Of a stretch of DNA of 64,000 nt, positions 26,165 through 34,438 are shown in pieces. Origin of the DNA: CAVPHV01 sp963704825. Lineage in GTDB: Bacteria; Actinomycetota; Acidimicrobiia; Spongiisociales; UBA5794. Within the stretch, counting starts at the first letter, position 1. Each line of letters starts with the position of its first letter. Under the pieces are notes generated by a model that searched no databases, was not told where the DNA came from, and worked only from the letters and a program-made list of their open reading frames with translations. The stretch covers positions 310,001-374,000 of the forward strand of contig CAVPHV010000014.1 in assembly GCA_963704825.1 (NCBI GenBank), given 5' to 3'. The position numbers were made by a program, and so were the translations under genes.

Positions 26165-27472
26165 CTAGCGCTCCAGGATCAGGGCGGCGCCGAGGCCACC
26201 GGCCGCACATTGGGTGACGAGAGCGGTTCCGCCGTCACGGCGCTCCAGTTCGTTCGCCATCGTCAACGCTTGACGGGCACCGGTGGCGGCGAACGGGTGG
26301 CCGAGGGAGATGGATCCCCCGTACAGGTTCAGCTTGTCCGGCGGGATCTCTCCGATTGCCTCTTTTCGCCCGAGGTACTGCTTGGCCCACTTGGCGCTCT
26401 TGAAGGCGGCGAGGTTGGACAGCATCTGGGCAGCGAAAGCCTCGTGCATGTCGATTACGTCGATGTCGTCGAGGCTCATTCCGGCTCGGTCGAGTGCGAT
26501 CGGAGTCGCAAACGACGGACCCATCAGCATCTGCCAGCCCGGATCGAGGGCGGCGAATGCCCACGAACGCACGAACGCCTTGGGGCTGAAGCCGAGCTTC
26601 GTGGCCGTCTTCTCTTCCATGAGCACGACGGCAGACGCACCATCGGTGAGGGGTGAGCTGTTGCCGGCGGTCACGGTTCCGTAGCGGCGGTCGAATACCG
26701 GACGGAGTGAGGCGAGCTTCTCCAGCGTGCTGTCGGCTCGCGGAATATTGTCTCGCGTCACGGTCTGCGCGTACTTGGGCGGAATCGGCAGCGCCATCAC
26801 CTCGTCATCGAATACGCCCTTCTCCCAGGCCTCGATGGCCTTCTGGTGCGATTCGAAGGCATACTCGTCTTGCGCCTCGCGGGAGATTCCATTCTCTCGA
26901 GCCATCTTCTCGGCGGCGTCGCCCATGGTGAGTCCCGTCGACTTGTCGGCCAGCTCCGGCGCCTTGGGGGTGAGGTCCCTGGGGCGGAGGCGAGAGAAGG
27001 CTCGCAGCTTCGAGCCCATGTCCTTGGCGGCGTTGGCGGCCATCAGGGCGGTGATCACGGCATCGTCGTACTGGATGGGAGGTTTGGAGAGCGTATCGGC
27101 ACCACCGGCGATGACGATGTCGGCTTCACCCATCAGGATGGCCTTGGCCCCGTCGACGATTGCCTGGGTCGAGGTGGCACACGCCCTGCTCACCGAGAAG
27201 GCATCGATTGAGCGCGGCAGTGCGGTGCCGAGCACGATCTCGCGCCCGATGTTTGGCGCCGTCACGTCGGCAACAACAGCGCCGTAGACGATCTGGTCGA
27301 TCTGCTCGCCCTCGAGTCCGTTGCGTTGTACGAGTTCGGTTACGACGGCTTTGCCGAGGTCAAGCGTGGTTAGGGAGCGAAAGTCGGTCCCTGACTTCAT
27401 GAAGGGGGTGCGAAGACCCGCGACCAGGGCGACTCTGCGCCCATCGCTGGTTCGTTGCTTTGGGGTGGCCAT
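26165..27472 (-). CDS. fadI: Acetyl-CoA acyltransferase (thiolase, FadI-like)
   Basis: 435 aa, the length of FadI. The nucleophilic Cys is in SRACATSTQAI (about residue 95). The C-terminal catalytic motifs are SISLGHPFAATGARQ with the His and TQCAAGGLGAALILE with the second Cys. It cleaves 3-ketoacyl-CoA to acetyl-CoA and a shortened acyl-CoA. Start ATG 27472 (MATPKQRTSDGRR) has GAGG about 5 nt upstream; the in-frame 27505 start adds residues without similarity. It is the first gene of the operon with fadJ. Confidence 0.95.
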   Translation of the reverse strand: MATPKQRTSDGRRVALVAGLRTPFMKSGTDFRSLTTLDLGKAVVTELVQRNGLEGEQIDQIVYGAVVADVTAPNIGREIVLGTALPRSIDAFSVSRACATSTQAIVDGAKAILMGEADIVIAGGADTLSKPPIQYDDAVITALMAANAAKDMGSKLRAFSRLRPRDLTPKAPELADKSTGLTMGDAAEKMARENGISREAQDEYAFESHQKAIEAWEKGVFDDEVMALPIPPKYAQTVTRDNIPRADSTLEKLASLRPVFDRRYGTVTAGNSSPLTDGASAVVLMEEKTATKLGFSPKAFVRSWAFAALDPGWQMLMGPSFATPIALDRAGMSLDDIDVIDMHEAFAAQMLSNLAAFKSAKWAKQYLGRKEAIGEIPPDKLNLYGGSISLGHPFAATGARQALTMANELERRDGGTALVTQCAAGGLGAALILER

Positions 27473-27558
27473 GTGCGCCTCACAGACGTTGAGCGGATGG
27501 CCCAATTCTGGCAGAACCTGCTGCCGCCCGATCCGGCCGCCGATCGTATGGCGACCGG

Positions 27559-29397
27559 TCAGATCGGCGCAACGTCGGGAGTGGTTGCCGCCGGGGCGGT
27601 GCGGAATTGCCGGGCGTAGAGATCGGCGTAGAGACCGCCCTGCTCGAGCAGGGCGTCGTGGGTCCCTTCCTGAACGATCCGGCCTTCGTCGAGCACGAGG
27701 ATCCGATCGGCGTTGCGAACCGTGGAGAGCCGGTGGGCGATCACGAACGTGGTGCGGCCCTCCATCAGCGTGTCGAGAGCTCCCTGGACCAGCGCCTCAG
27801 ATTCGCTGTCGAGCGAACTGGTTGCCTCGTCGAGGACCAAGATGCGCGGGTCCTTGAGCAGGGCGCGGGCTATGGCAATGCGCTGGCGCTGACCGCCCGA
27901 CAGCTTGATGCCGCGCTCGCCCACGATCGTGCCGTAACCGTCGGGGAACGCAACGATGAAGTCATGGGCATTGGCCGCCCGAGCCGCGTCCTGCAGCTCG
28001 TCGTCGGTCGCCGTTGCTTTCCCGACCCGCAGGTTCTCCGCGATCGTGCCCGAGAACAATTGGGTCTCCTGGGGCACCGCCGCCATCTGTTTCCTGAGCT
28101 CGTCGAGCGCGACGTCCCGAACGTCGACGTCATCGATCGTGATGACCCCGGCCGTCACATCGAAGAACCGGGGAATCAGCTGAACCAACGTCGATTTACC
28201 GGCTCCGCTCGGTCCGACCAACGCCACCACCTCGCCGTCGCGTGCCTCGAGGCTCACTCCATGGAGGACGTCGACGTCACGGTCGCTGTAGCGGAAGTGA
28301 ACGTCGTCGAAGCCCACCCGGCCTTGGACCGGATCAATCGTGATTGGGTCGGCGGGCACGGCAAGGTCGCTGCGCTCGTCCAGCAACTCGAAGATTCGCA
28401 GCGACGCTCCCAGCGTCTCCTGGAGTTGGCTGTAGAGCCCGGCGAGAGTGCCGATCGCTCCGGCCACCGTCAGGGTGTACAGCAGGAAGGCGACGAGATC
28501 ACCGGCGGTGAGGTCCCCGGCGACCACCAGCCGGCCCCCACGCCACAGCACGAACGCCAGTGTTCCGAAGGCGACAAACGTCACGGACGAGACGAACAAG
28601 GCTCGCCATCGAGCCCGGCGCAAGGCAGCCGCGTATGACGACTTCACCGCCGTGTCGTAGCGGCCAACCTCGATCTTCTCGGCGCTGAACCACTTGACGA
28701 CGCGGACTGCGGTGATGGACTCCTCGGCGTCTGCGTTGGCTTCGGCGACACGGTCCTGGAACTCGGTCGAAATCTTGCGCAGCCGACGGCCGAAGAAGGC
28801 AGCCGCCAGGATCATGATCGGTAGGAAGATCAGGACGGTGATCGAGAGCTGCGGGCTGATCACAAAAAGGAGGACCACACCGCCGATGAGGGTCAGACTC
28901 TGCGACATGGCAGCCGCCAGTGAGGCGGAGACCGTGGTCTGCACGACGGCGACGTCGGAGGTCAGGCGTGACGTGATCTCGCCGGTCTTGCGTTGGTCGA
29001 AGAACTTGACGGGCAGGGTCATGAGGTTCGCGTAGGTGCGGGTGCGGAGATCGGCGACCACGCCTTCACCCATGGCGGCCAATGCATACGACCGGACGAA
29101 GCTGAAGGCGGCCTGGAACAAGAACACGAGCAGCAGCAGCAGAGCGAGTCGATCGAGCGACGCCGTGGATTCGGCTCGGACTGACTCGTCGACCATCTCG
29201 TCGACGAGGGTCCCCATGACGATGGGGAAGACCAGGCCCAAAGCGGCGGCGAACACGACGCCGACCACGGCGACGGCGAGGTTGGCCTTGTAGGGGGCGA
29301 CGAAGCTGAACAGCCGTCGCAGCTGCTTCAGGTCGGCCCGGGTCGGCCGAGAGCTCTCGACGGACGCTTGCTGACGACGCCGTAGATTGCGGAACAT
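27559..29397 (-). CDS. ABC transporter, fused transmembrane and ATP-binding domains
   Basis: 612 aa half-transporter of the exporter (MsbA/MDR) class. Six TM helices span about residues 35-320, and the nucleotide-binding domain about 360-600, with Walker A VGPSGAGKST, Q-loop QETQLFSGTI, signature KLSGGQRQRIAIARAL, Walker B ILVLDEATSSLDSES and H-loop AHRLSTVRNAD. It probably homodimerises; the substrate (lipid or drug) is unknown. Start ATG 29397 has no SD, but TAGCCT (29404-29409, complement) is 6 nt upstream, indicating a leaderless mRNA. Confidence 0.94.
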   Translation of the reverse strand: MFRNLRRRQQASVESSRPTRADLKQLRRLFSFVAPYKANLAVAVVGVVFAAALGLVFPIVMGTLVDEMVDESVRAESTASLDRLALLLLLVFLFQAAFSFVRSYALAAMGEGVVADLRTRTYANLMTLPVKFFDQRKTGEITSRLTSDVAVVQTTVSASLAAAMSQSLTLIGGVVLLFVISPQLSITVLIFLPIMILAAAFFGRRLRKISTEFQDRVAEANADAEESITAVRVVKWFSAEKIEVGRYDTAVKSSYAAALRRARWRALFVSSVTFVAFGTLAFVLWRGGRLVVAGDLTAGDLVAFLLYTLTVAGAIGTLAGLYSQLQETLGASLRIFELLDERSDLAVPADPITIDPVQGRVGFDDVHFRYSDRDVDVLHGVSLEARDGEVVALVGPSGAGKSTLVQLIPRFFDVTAGVITIDDVDVRDVALDELRKQMAAVPQETQLFSGTIAENLRVGKATATDDELQDAARAANAHDFIVAFPDGYGTIVGERGIKLSGGQRQRIAIARALLKDPRILVLDEATSSLDSESEALVQGALDTLMEGRTTFVIAHRLSTVRNADRILVLDEGRIVQEGTHDALLEQGGLYADLYARQFRTAPAATTPDVAPI

Positions 29398-29517
29398 GAG
29401 AGGAGGCTACCGGCGCCGCGGGCCGAGGAGCGAGACGAGCCCCCCTCGCCTGCCCGGTACCCGGACGGCATGGATGGAGGCCGCCCGCGAAACGCGGAGA
29501 AGGTAGCCTATGTCTTC

Positions 29518-30597
29518 ATGCGAGCGTTGCGGAAGATGGCACCGGGGGCCGGCCTAGAGATGGCCGATGTGCCGGTACCCGAGATCGGGCGGGACGAGGT
29601 GCTCATCCAGGTCAAGGCGACCTCGATCTGCGGCACCGACCTGCACATCTATCGGTGGGATCCCTGGGCTGCCGAGCACGTGATGGCTCCGCTCACCGTC
29701 GGTCATGAATTGTGCGGGATCGTCGTTGACCGCGGTTCGGCGGTCGACGAGCCCGAAATCGGGCAACTCGTCTCGGTGGAATCCCACGTGGTGTGTGGGC
29801 GCTGCTCGTGGTGCCGCACCGGCAAGGGCCACCTCTGCCCCCACACCCGCATCCTGGGGGTACATCGTGACGGGGCATACGCCGACTTCGTCGCGGTTCC
29901 GGCGATCAACGCCTGGCCCGATCCTCCGACGATGCCGTATTCGATTGCCTCACTCCAGGAGAATTTCGGGAACGCGGTGCACACCGCCAGCACGCCGACG
30001 CTCGCCGGCTGCAAGGTGCTGGTCACCGGCATGGGGCCGGTCGGCATCATGGCATTGGCTGCCGCCAAGGCGCTGGGCGCTCGATCGGTGTTCGCCACCG
30101 ACGTCAGCGCCTATCGGCTCGAGCTTGCGGCGAAGATGGGCGCGGATCTTGCGCTGAATCCGTTGACCGATGATGTCGATGCCGCGGTGTTGGCCGAGAC
30201 GGACGGCGAGGGTGTGGACGTCCTGCTCGAGATGTCGGGTGCCCCACAGGCAATCGACACCGGCTTTGCCCTGCTCAAACCCGGGGGTGAGGCTGCCCTA
30301 CTCGGGCTGACCTCGCATTCGCTCACCTTCGATCTCGATGACCACGTGATCTTCAAGGGCGCCACCGTCTACGGCATTTTCGGACGCAAGCTCTGGGAGA
30401 CCTGGTACCAAGCACGCGGTCTGATGCGTTCCGGGGCGATCGATCTGGCCCCCATAGTGACCCACCGTTTCGCCCTCGAAGACTTCGAGCATGCCTTTGC
30501 ACTCATGGACTCGGGCGAGTGCGGCAAGATCGTCATGTTCCCCGATCCGGCGGATGCCGACGGGCCGCTGTTGAACCATCTCCAGGAGGCCACCTGA
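29518..30597 (+). CDS. tdh: L-threonine 3-dehydrogenase
   Basis: 359 aa zinc-dependent medium-chain alcohol dehydrogenase. Visible: catalytic-zinc Cys/His region SICGTDLHIYRWDPWA and VGHELCG, the structural-zinc cysteines VVCGRCSWCRTGKGHLCPH, and the NAD-binding VTGMGPVGIMALAAAKALGA. It oxidises threonine to 2-amino-3-ketobutyrate. The identification is fixed by the overlapping kbl gene, which cleaves that product. Start ATG 29518 (MRALRKMAPGAGLEM) fits the family start; TAGCCT at 29504-29509 lies 8 nt upstream, and the in-frame upstream ATG 29470 adds unrelated residues. The stop overlaps the kbl start (TGATG). Confidence 0.95.
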   Translation: MRALRKMAPGAGLEMADVPVPEIGRDEVLIQVKATSICGTDLHIYRWDPWAAEHVMAPLTVGHELCGIVVDRGSAVDEPEIGQLVSVESHVVCGRCSWCRTGKGHLCPHTRILGVHRDGAYADFVAVPAINAWPDPPTMPYSIASLQENFGNAVHTASTPTLAGCKVLVTGMGPVGIMALAAAKALGARSVFATDVSAYRLELAAKMGADLALNPLTDDVDAAVLAETDGEGVDVLLEMSGAPQAIDTGFALLKPGGEAALLGLTSHSLTFDLDDHVIFKGATVYGIFGRKLWETWYQARGLMRSGAIDLAPIVTHRFALEDFEHAFALMDSGECGKIVMFPDPADADGPLLNHLQEAT

Positions 30598-31778
30598 TGG
30601 GCAAGTCCGATTTTCTGGCGGCCGAGCTCGAGGCACTGCGCGAGTCGGGGAACTTCAATCGTATCCGGACGCTGGGCAGCCCCCAGGGCGGATGGATCGA
30701 CGCCGACGGCAAGCGTGTCCTCAACTTCTGTTCGAACAACTACCTCGGATTGGCAAACGACCCGCGCCTCATCGCTGCGGCCAAGAACGCGCTCGATCGG
30801 TTCGGGATCGGGCCCGGTGCAGTCCGCAGCATCGCCGGGACCATGGACATTCACCGTGAACTGGAGCGCAGGCTCGCCGAGTTCAAGGATGTGCCGGGCG
30901 CTATCGCCCTGCAGTCCGGGTTCACGGCCAACCTGGCCGTGATCCCGGCACTGGTCGGCGACGGTGATGTGATCATCTCGGACGAACTCAACCACGCTTC
31001 GATCGTCGACGGCGTCAGGCTTTCCAAGGCCCGCCGCATGATCTACCCGCACGCCGACGTCGCAGCGCTGGGGGAGCGACTCGCCGAGGCGCGCCTCTCC
31101 GGCGCCGAACAGATTCTGGTGATCACCGATGGCGTCTTCTCGATGGATGGTGACCTCGCTCCGCTCGACGGCATCGTCGCCGCCGCGGAAACCCACGACG
31201 CTCTTGTCATGGTCGACGACGCCCATGGCGAAGGCGTGCTGGGCCGCGGCGGACGCGGTATTGTCGACCACTTCGGCCTGCACGGCAGGGTCGACATCGA
31301 AGTTGGGACGATGTCGAAGGCCTTCGGGGTGATGGGTGGCTACATCGCCGGATCGGAGGACCTCGTGGAGTGGCTCACCCAACGGGGGCGGCCGTTCCTG
31401 TTCTCCTCGGCTCCGACTCCTCCGGATGTCGCCGCGTGCATAGCTGCGGTCGACATTCTGGAGTCGTCGACCGAACTGGTCGACCGGCTCTGGGAGAACG
31501 CTCGGCAGTTCAAGGAGATGATGAGTGGCGCCGGCTTCGACATCGGTGTCAGCGAGACACCGATCACTCCTGTGATGCTCGGCGACGTCAAGCTGGCACG
31601 GGAGTTCTCGACTCGGCTATTCGAGACAGACGTGTTTGCTCAGGCCATCGGCTACCCAACCGTACCGGTGGGCAAGGCGCGGATTCGGGTCATGATTTCC
31701 GCCGCCCACAGCTCCGAAGATCTCGAGCGCGGAGCCGCAGCCTTTGCCGTCGTCGGCCGTGACCTCGGGGTGATCTGA
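30597..31778 (+). CDS. kbl: Glycine C-acetyltransferase (2-amino-3-ketobutyrate CoA ligase)
   Basis: 393 aa PLP-dependent alpha-oxoamine synthase. Motifs: FCSNNYLGLANDPRLIAAA (about residues 42-60), SDELNHASIVDG, MVDDAHGEGVLG (Asp that pairs with the PLP pyridine), and EVGTMSKAFGVMGGYIAG with the Schiff-base Lys. It converts 2-amino-3-ketobutyrate plus CoA to glycine and acetyl-CoA, completing threonine breakdown with Tdh. ATG 30597 overlaps the tdh stop by one base and has AGGAGG 7 nt upstream. Confidence 0.95.
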   Translation: MGKSDFLAAELEALRESGNFNRIRTLGSPQGGWIDADGKRVLNFCSNNYLGLANDPRLIAAAKNALDRFGIGPGAVRSIAGTMDIHRELERRLAEFKDVPGAIALQSGFTANLAVIPALVGDGDVIISDELNHASIVDGVRLSKARRMIYPHADVAALGERLAEARLSGAEQILVITDGVFSMDGDLAPLDGIVAAAETHDALVMVDDAHGEGVLGRGGRGIVDHFGLHGRVDIEVGTMSKAFGVMGGYIAGSEDLVEWLTQRGRPFLFSSAPTPPDVAACIAAVDILESSTELVDRLWENARQFKEMMSGAGFDIGVSETPITPVMLGDVKLAREFSTRLFETDVFAQAIGYPTVPVGKARIRVMISAAHSSEDLERGAAAFAVVGRDLGVI

Positions 31779-31844
31779 GGCGTCCGGCAGGCGGTTCGCA
31801 AAGTCGACACCCTGTCGGGCCCTGAACATGCATAACATCCGTTC

Positions 31845-32279
31845 ATGGAGTCCGATGTCCAGGTGAGCCGGAGCGTTCTGTTGCGCGTCGTGTACGGCGC
31901 GCTCGGCTTCGTGTTCCTGGGCCTCGGCATCGCCGGGACGTTCATTCCCGGCCTCCCCGGGACGGTGAACCTGTTGGTTGCGCTCTGGTTCTTCTCGATG
32001 TCGAGCGAGCGAATGCACCGTTGGATGCTGGCGAACAAGGTCTTCGGCAAGCAATTGCGCGACTACAAGGCTGGGCTCGGAATCCCGCGCCGGGTCAAGA
32101 TCATCGCCGTCACCTCGATCGTGACCGCAGTCGGCGTCTCCACGATCTTCTTCATCGAAAACGCCTGGCTCCGGATCGGTTTGATCCTGTTCGGTCTGGT
32201 CGGCGTTTGGTTCGTGCTCAGCCGGCCGACCACAGAAATCGAAGTAGCCCGCCGCGAAGCCGCCGCAACGGCCTCCTAG
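31845..32279 (+). CDS. DUF454 (YbaN-like) inner membrane protein
   Basis: 144 aa. The DUF454 pattern is clear: LGFVFLGLGIAGTFIPGLPG, then ALWFFSMSSERMHRWMLANK, then two C-terminal TM segments (IIAVTSIVTAVGVSTIF and IGLILFGLVGVWFVL). About four TM helices with a cytoplasmic basic loop (RDYKAGLGIPRRVK). Function unknown. No SD; TAACAT at 31833-31838 is 6 nt before ATG 31845, a leaderless layout. Its stop codon coincides with the start of palindromic element copy 2. Confidence 0.85.
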   Translation: MESDVQVSRSVLLRVVYGALGFVFLGLGIAGTFIPGLPGTVNLLVALWFFSMSSERMHRWMLANKVFGKQLRDYKAGLGIPRRVKIIAVTSIVTAVGVSTIFFIENAWLRIGLILFGLVGVWFVLSRPTTEIEVARREAAATAS

Positions 32280-32330
32280 GGTTTTGGCGGAGATTTGCGC
32301 ATCATGCGGCGCTGATGTACGCCAGAACCT
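32278..32330. repeat. Palindromic stop-codon element, copy 2 (degenerate)
   Basis: Left arm AGGGTTTTGGCGGA (32278-32291) matches the other copies; the right arm CGCCAGAACCT (about 32120-style position 32320-32330) is eroded, pairing with one bulge and one G-T pair. It starts inside the stop codon of the DUF454 gene, as the other copies start at stops. Confidence 0.7.
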
Positions 32331-32344
32331 CTTGAAGACGGTGG

Positions 32345-32379
32345 CGGCGGGCCGTCCCAGGGGGAAGGACGACCCGCCG
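32345..32379. terminator. Strong hairpin between convergent DUF454 and DivIVA-like genes
   Basis: A 13-bp stem with one mismatch (CGGCGGGCCGTCC at 32345-32357 with GGACGACCCGCCG at 32367-32379) and a 9-nt loop. It probably terminates transcription from both sides. Confidence 0.65.
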
Positions 32380-32406
32380 CTCTCAGCCCCACTCCGCCGG
32401 GGTGAA

Positions 32407-33993
32407 CTAGCGCCCGCGCTGGGTCGGATCCTGGCCTTCCTCGCGCAGGCGGGCGCGCAGGCCTCGGGCCCTCCGCTGGTAGATCGTCTCGGTGGCGTCG
32501 CTCGTGTGACGAGTGGTCTCGGGGTCGAGCAACCGCCGATCGGCGGGCGGTCGACCCGATCCATCGGGTTCGGCAAACGCCACCGTGCGGGCCCGTACCA
32601 GCCGCGCCAACGCCTCCAACTCGGACCGGCGCCGTGTGACACGGTCGAACCCTTCGGTCGACTGGATCACGGTGGCGAGTCCAACGGGGCCTCCGATCGT
32701 ATCGATCGCGGTGGTCTCGGCAAGATGTACCGGGGCGCGGCTCGCGCTGGATGGAGGCGGATCGATGTCCGGCACCACTTCTTCGACGACCGAGTCCTCC
32801 GCCAGATCAGGGGTAGGGTCGGTGAGGTCGATGGTCCGATGCTCGAGGTTGATCATCTCGCCGATCATGCCGGTGCGCTCGAGAGTCGTCTCGGCGAGCT
32901 TCCTGAGTTCTCGCTCGATGTCTCCCACTGCGGTGCGTAACTGGGCGGTGCGACGCTCCAGCTGCTCCTTGTCGCCTCGTGCCTCCTCGAGGATCTCTTC
33001 GGCGCGAGCCAGGGCGTGGTCGAGGATCTCGTCGGATTGGGCCTGTGCCGTTGAGACTCGATCGGCCGCATCTGCCTTCGCCTTGCCGAGCAACTCCTCG
33101 GAGCGGACGTTCGCCTGTGAGACGATGGTCGCGGCCTCGGCCAGTGCCTTGGAGCGAGTCTCCTCGGCCTCGTTGGCGGCAACCGTCACCAACGCCTCGG
33201 CCTCGGCGCGTCGTGTAGTGCGAAGTTCGTCGATCTCGGCCTTGACTCTGGCGCGCAGCTCTTTCGTCTCCGAGAGCGCCGATGCGATCAGGGTCTCAGC
33301 CTCGCGGCGACTGGCTGCCGTTGTTGCGGCCGCGTCACTCGTGGCGGTCGCAGTTACCTGATCGGCCTCTGCAGTCGCGGCTGCGGTGAGCCGAGCCGCC
33401 TCATCCGCGGCGGCGCGGAGCGTTGCTTCGGCCTGGCGGCGATGATTCGAAAGGACATGATTGGCCTCCTCAGTCTTGGCTTCGGCTTCGGCAATCGCCG
33501 AGGTCAATACCTCGTCGGCCTGGGCCCGGGCGAACTCGGCCTGTGCCTTGGCGACTTCGAGGATCTCGCAGGCTTCGGCACGCAGTTGCTCACCCTCTTC
33601 GGCGGCTTGGGATCGGCTGGCATTTGCCGCCGCGTACAGGCTGTCGGCATCTGCCGCCGCCTTGGCCAGCATGGCGTCGATCTGGGCTTCCGTCTCCGCG
33701 ATGATCTCGTCTGCCCGGCTGCGGGCGGAGTCCGCCAGCTGTCCCGCTTCACGTTTTGCCTCGGCGATCATCTCGTCGCGGGTCCGCTGCGCAGCAACGA
33801 ACGTGCGGTGGATGGCTTCGCTGGCATCATCCGCTTCGCGTAGCTTGGCCTCGAGTTCTTCGGTGAGCGCCTCGTATTCGCGCAGCGTGCCGGCCAACCG
33901 AGCCATGGCCGCATCGACTTCAGCGGGGTCGTACCCGCGCCTTCGTACCACTGTGTAGTGGTGCGACTCGATCGTGGATGATCGGACTCGCAT
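32407..33993 (-). CDS. DivIVA-like coiled-coil protein
   Basis: 528 aa. Residues ~2-40 (VRSSTIESHHYTVVRRRGYDPAEVDAAM) are a DivIVA-type N-terminus: a short motif, then R-G-Y-D-P-A-E-V-D, followed by a coiled coil. About residues 60-380 form a long Ala/Glu/Thr-rich coiled coil (AEAETLVTVAANEAEETRSK-like repeats, EILDHALARAEEILEEARGD). The C-terminal ~130 residues are acidic, then basic, and unrelated to known domains. A cytoskeletal or polar scaffold role is plausible. GGAAGGA lies about 7 nt before ATG 33993. It is divergent from the excisionase-type gene and has the same architecture as the 686-aa protein at 14 kb. Confidence 0.8.
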   Translation of the reverse strand: MRVRSSTIESHHYTVVRRRGYDPAEVDAAMARLAGTLREYEALTEELEAKLREADDASEAIHRTFVAAQRTRDEMIAEAKREAGQLADSARSRADEIIAETEAQIDAMLAKAAADADSLYAAANASRSQAAEEGEQLRAEACEILEVAKAQAEFARAQADEVLTSAIAEAEAKTEEANHVLSNHRRQAEATLRAAADEAARLTAAATAEADQVTATATSDAAATTAASRREAETLIASALSETKELRARVKAEIDELRTTRRAEAEALVTVAANEAEETRSKALAEAATIVSQANVRSEELLGKAKADAADRVSTAQAQSDEILDHALARAEEILEEARGDKEQLERRTAQLRTAVGDIERELRKLAETTLERTGMIGEMINLEHRTIDLTDPTPDLAEDSVVEEVVPDIDPPPSSASRAPVHLAETTAIDTIGGPVGLATVIQSTEGFDRVTRRRSELEALARLVRARTVAFAEPDGSGRPPADRRLLDPETTRHTSDATETIYQRRARGLRARLREEGQDPTQRGR

Positions 33994-34193
33994 CCCACGT
34001 CCTTCCCCGGACCGCTCCGCCCATCAAGGCCCCTTGCGACCCTGCAGAGCAACCGAGGGAGGTTGCATTATGTGTGTGTGCGCAGCGGACTCTAGAGAGA
34101 ACGCGAAAACCGGTGCAAATGCCAGTGGTGTGGTTCTGGCCCACAACGACGGCATTCTTGCCTGGGGGCGGGTGTGCGGCATAGTGTTGGAGG

Positions 34194-34421
34194 ATGGAAC
34201 TGATCAAGGTGGAGATCCAGAAGGACTGGTTGTCGGTGGCCGACATCTGCGACTACATGGGCGTTTCGGCTTTTGTGGTGACCGGTCAGCTCCGATCGGG
34301 CAACCTGCCTGCCGTCAAGTTTGGCCGGGAGTGGCGAGTCGCCCGCCAGGACTTCGAGGACTGGATCAACGCCCAGCGGATCGAATCCCGAACCCGAGCA
34401 GCCATGGACGTCGACGCCTGA
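34194..34421 (+). CDS. Excisionase-family helix-turn-helix DNA-binding protein
   Basis: 75 aa, a single winged HTH of the excisionase/MerR-like (HTH_17) type: DWLSVADICDYMGVSAFVVTG, then the wing LPAVKFGREWRVARQDFEDWI. No integrase or mobile element is nearby, so it is more likely a small regulator than a phage excisionase. TAGTGT (34182-34187) is 6 nt before ATG 34194, and GGAGG directly abuts the start. It sits between the two divergent promoters near 34.0-34.2 kb and may control the DivIVA-like gene; this is inference. Confidence 0.82.
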   Translation: MELIKVEIQKDWLSVADICDYMGVSAFVVTGQLRSGNLPAVKFGREWRVARQDFEDWINAQRIESRTRAAMDVDA

Positions 34422-34438
34422 GCGTGCGCCGTTGCAGC

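Noticed and set aside
34194..34421. Excisionase-like gene as evidence of a prophage or integrative element
   Set aside because: No integrase, att sites or phage genes nearby; the HTH family also includes ordinary regulators.
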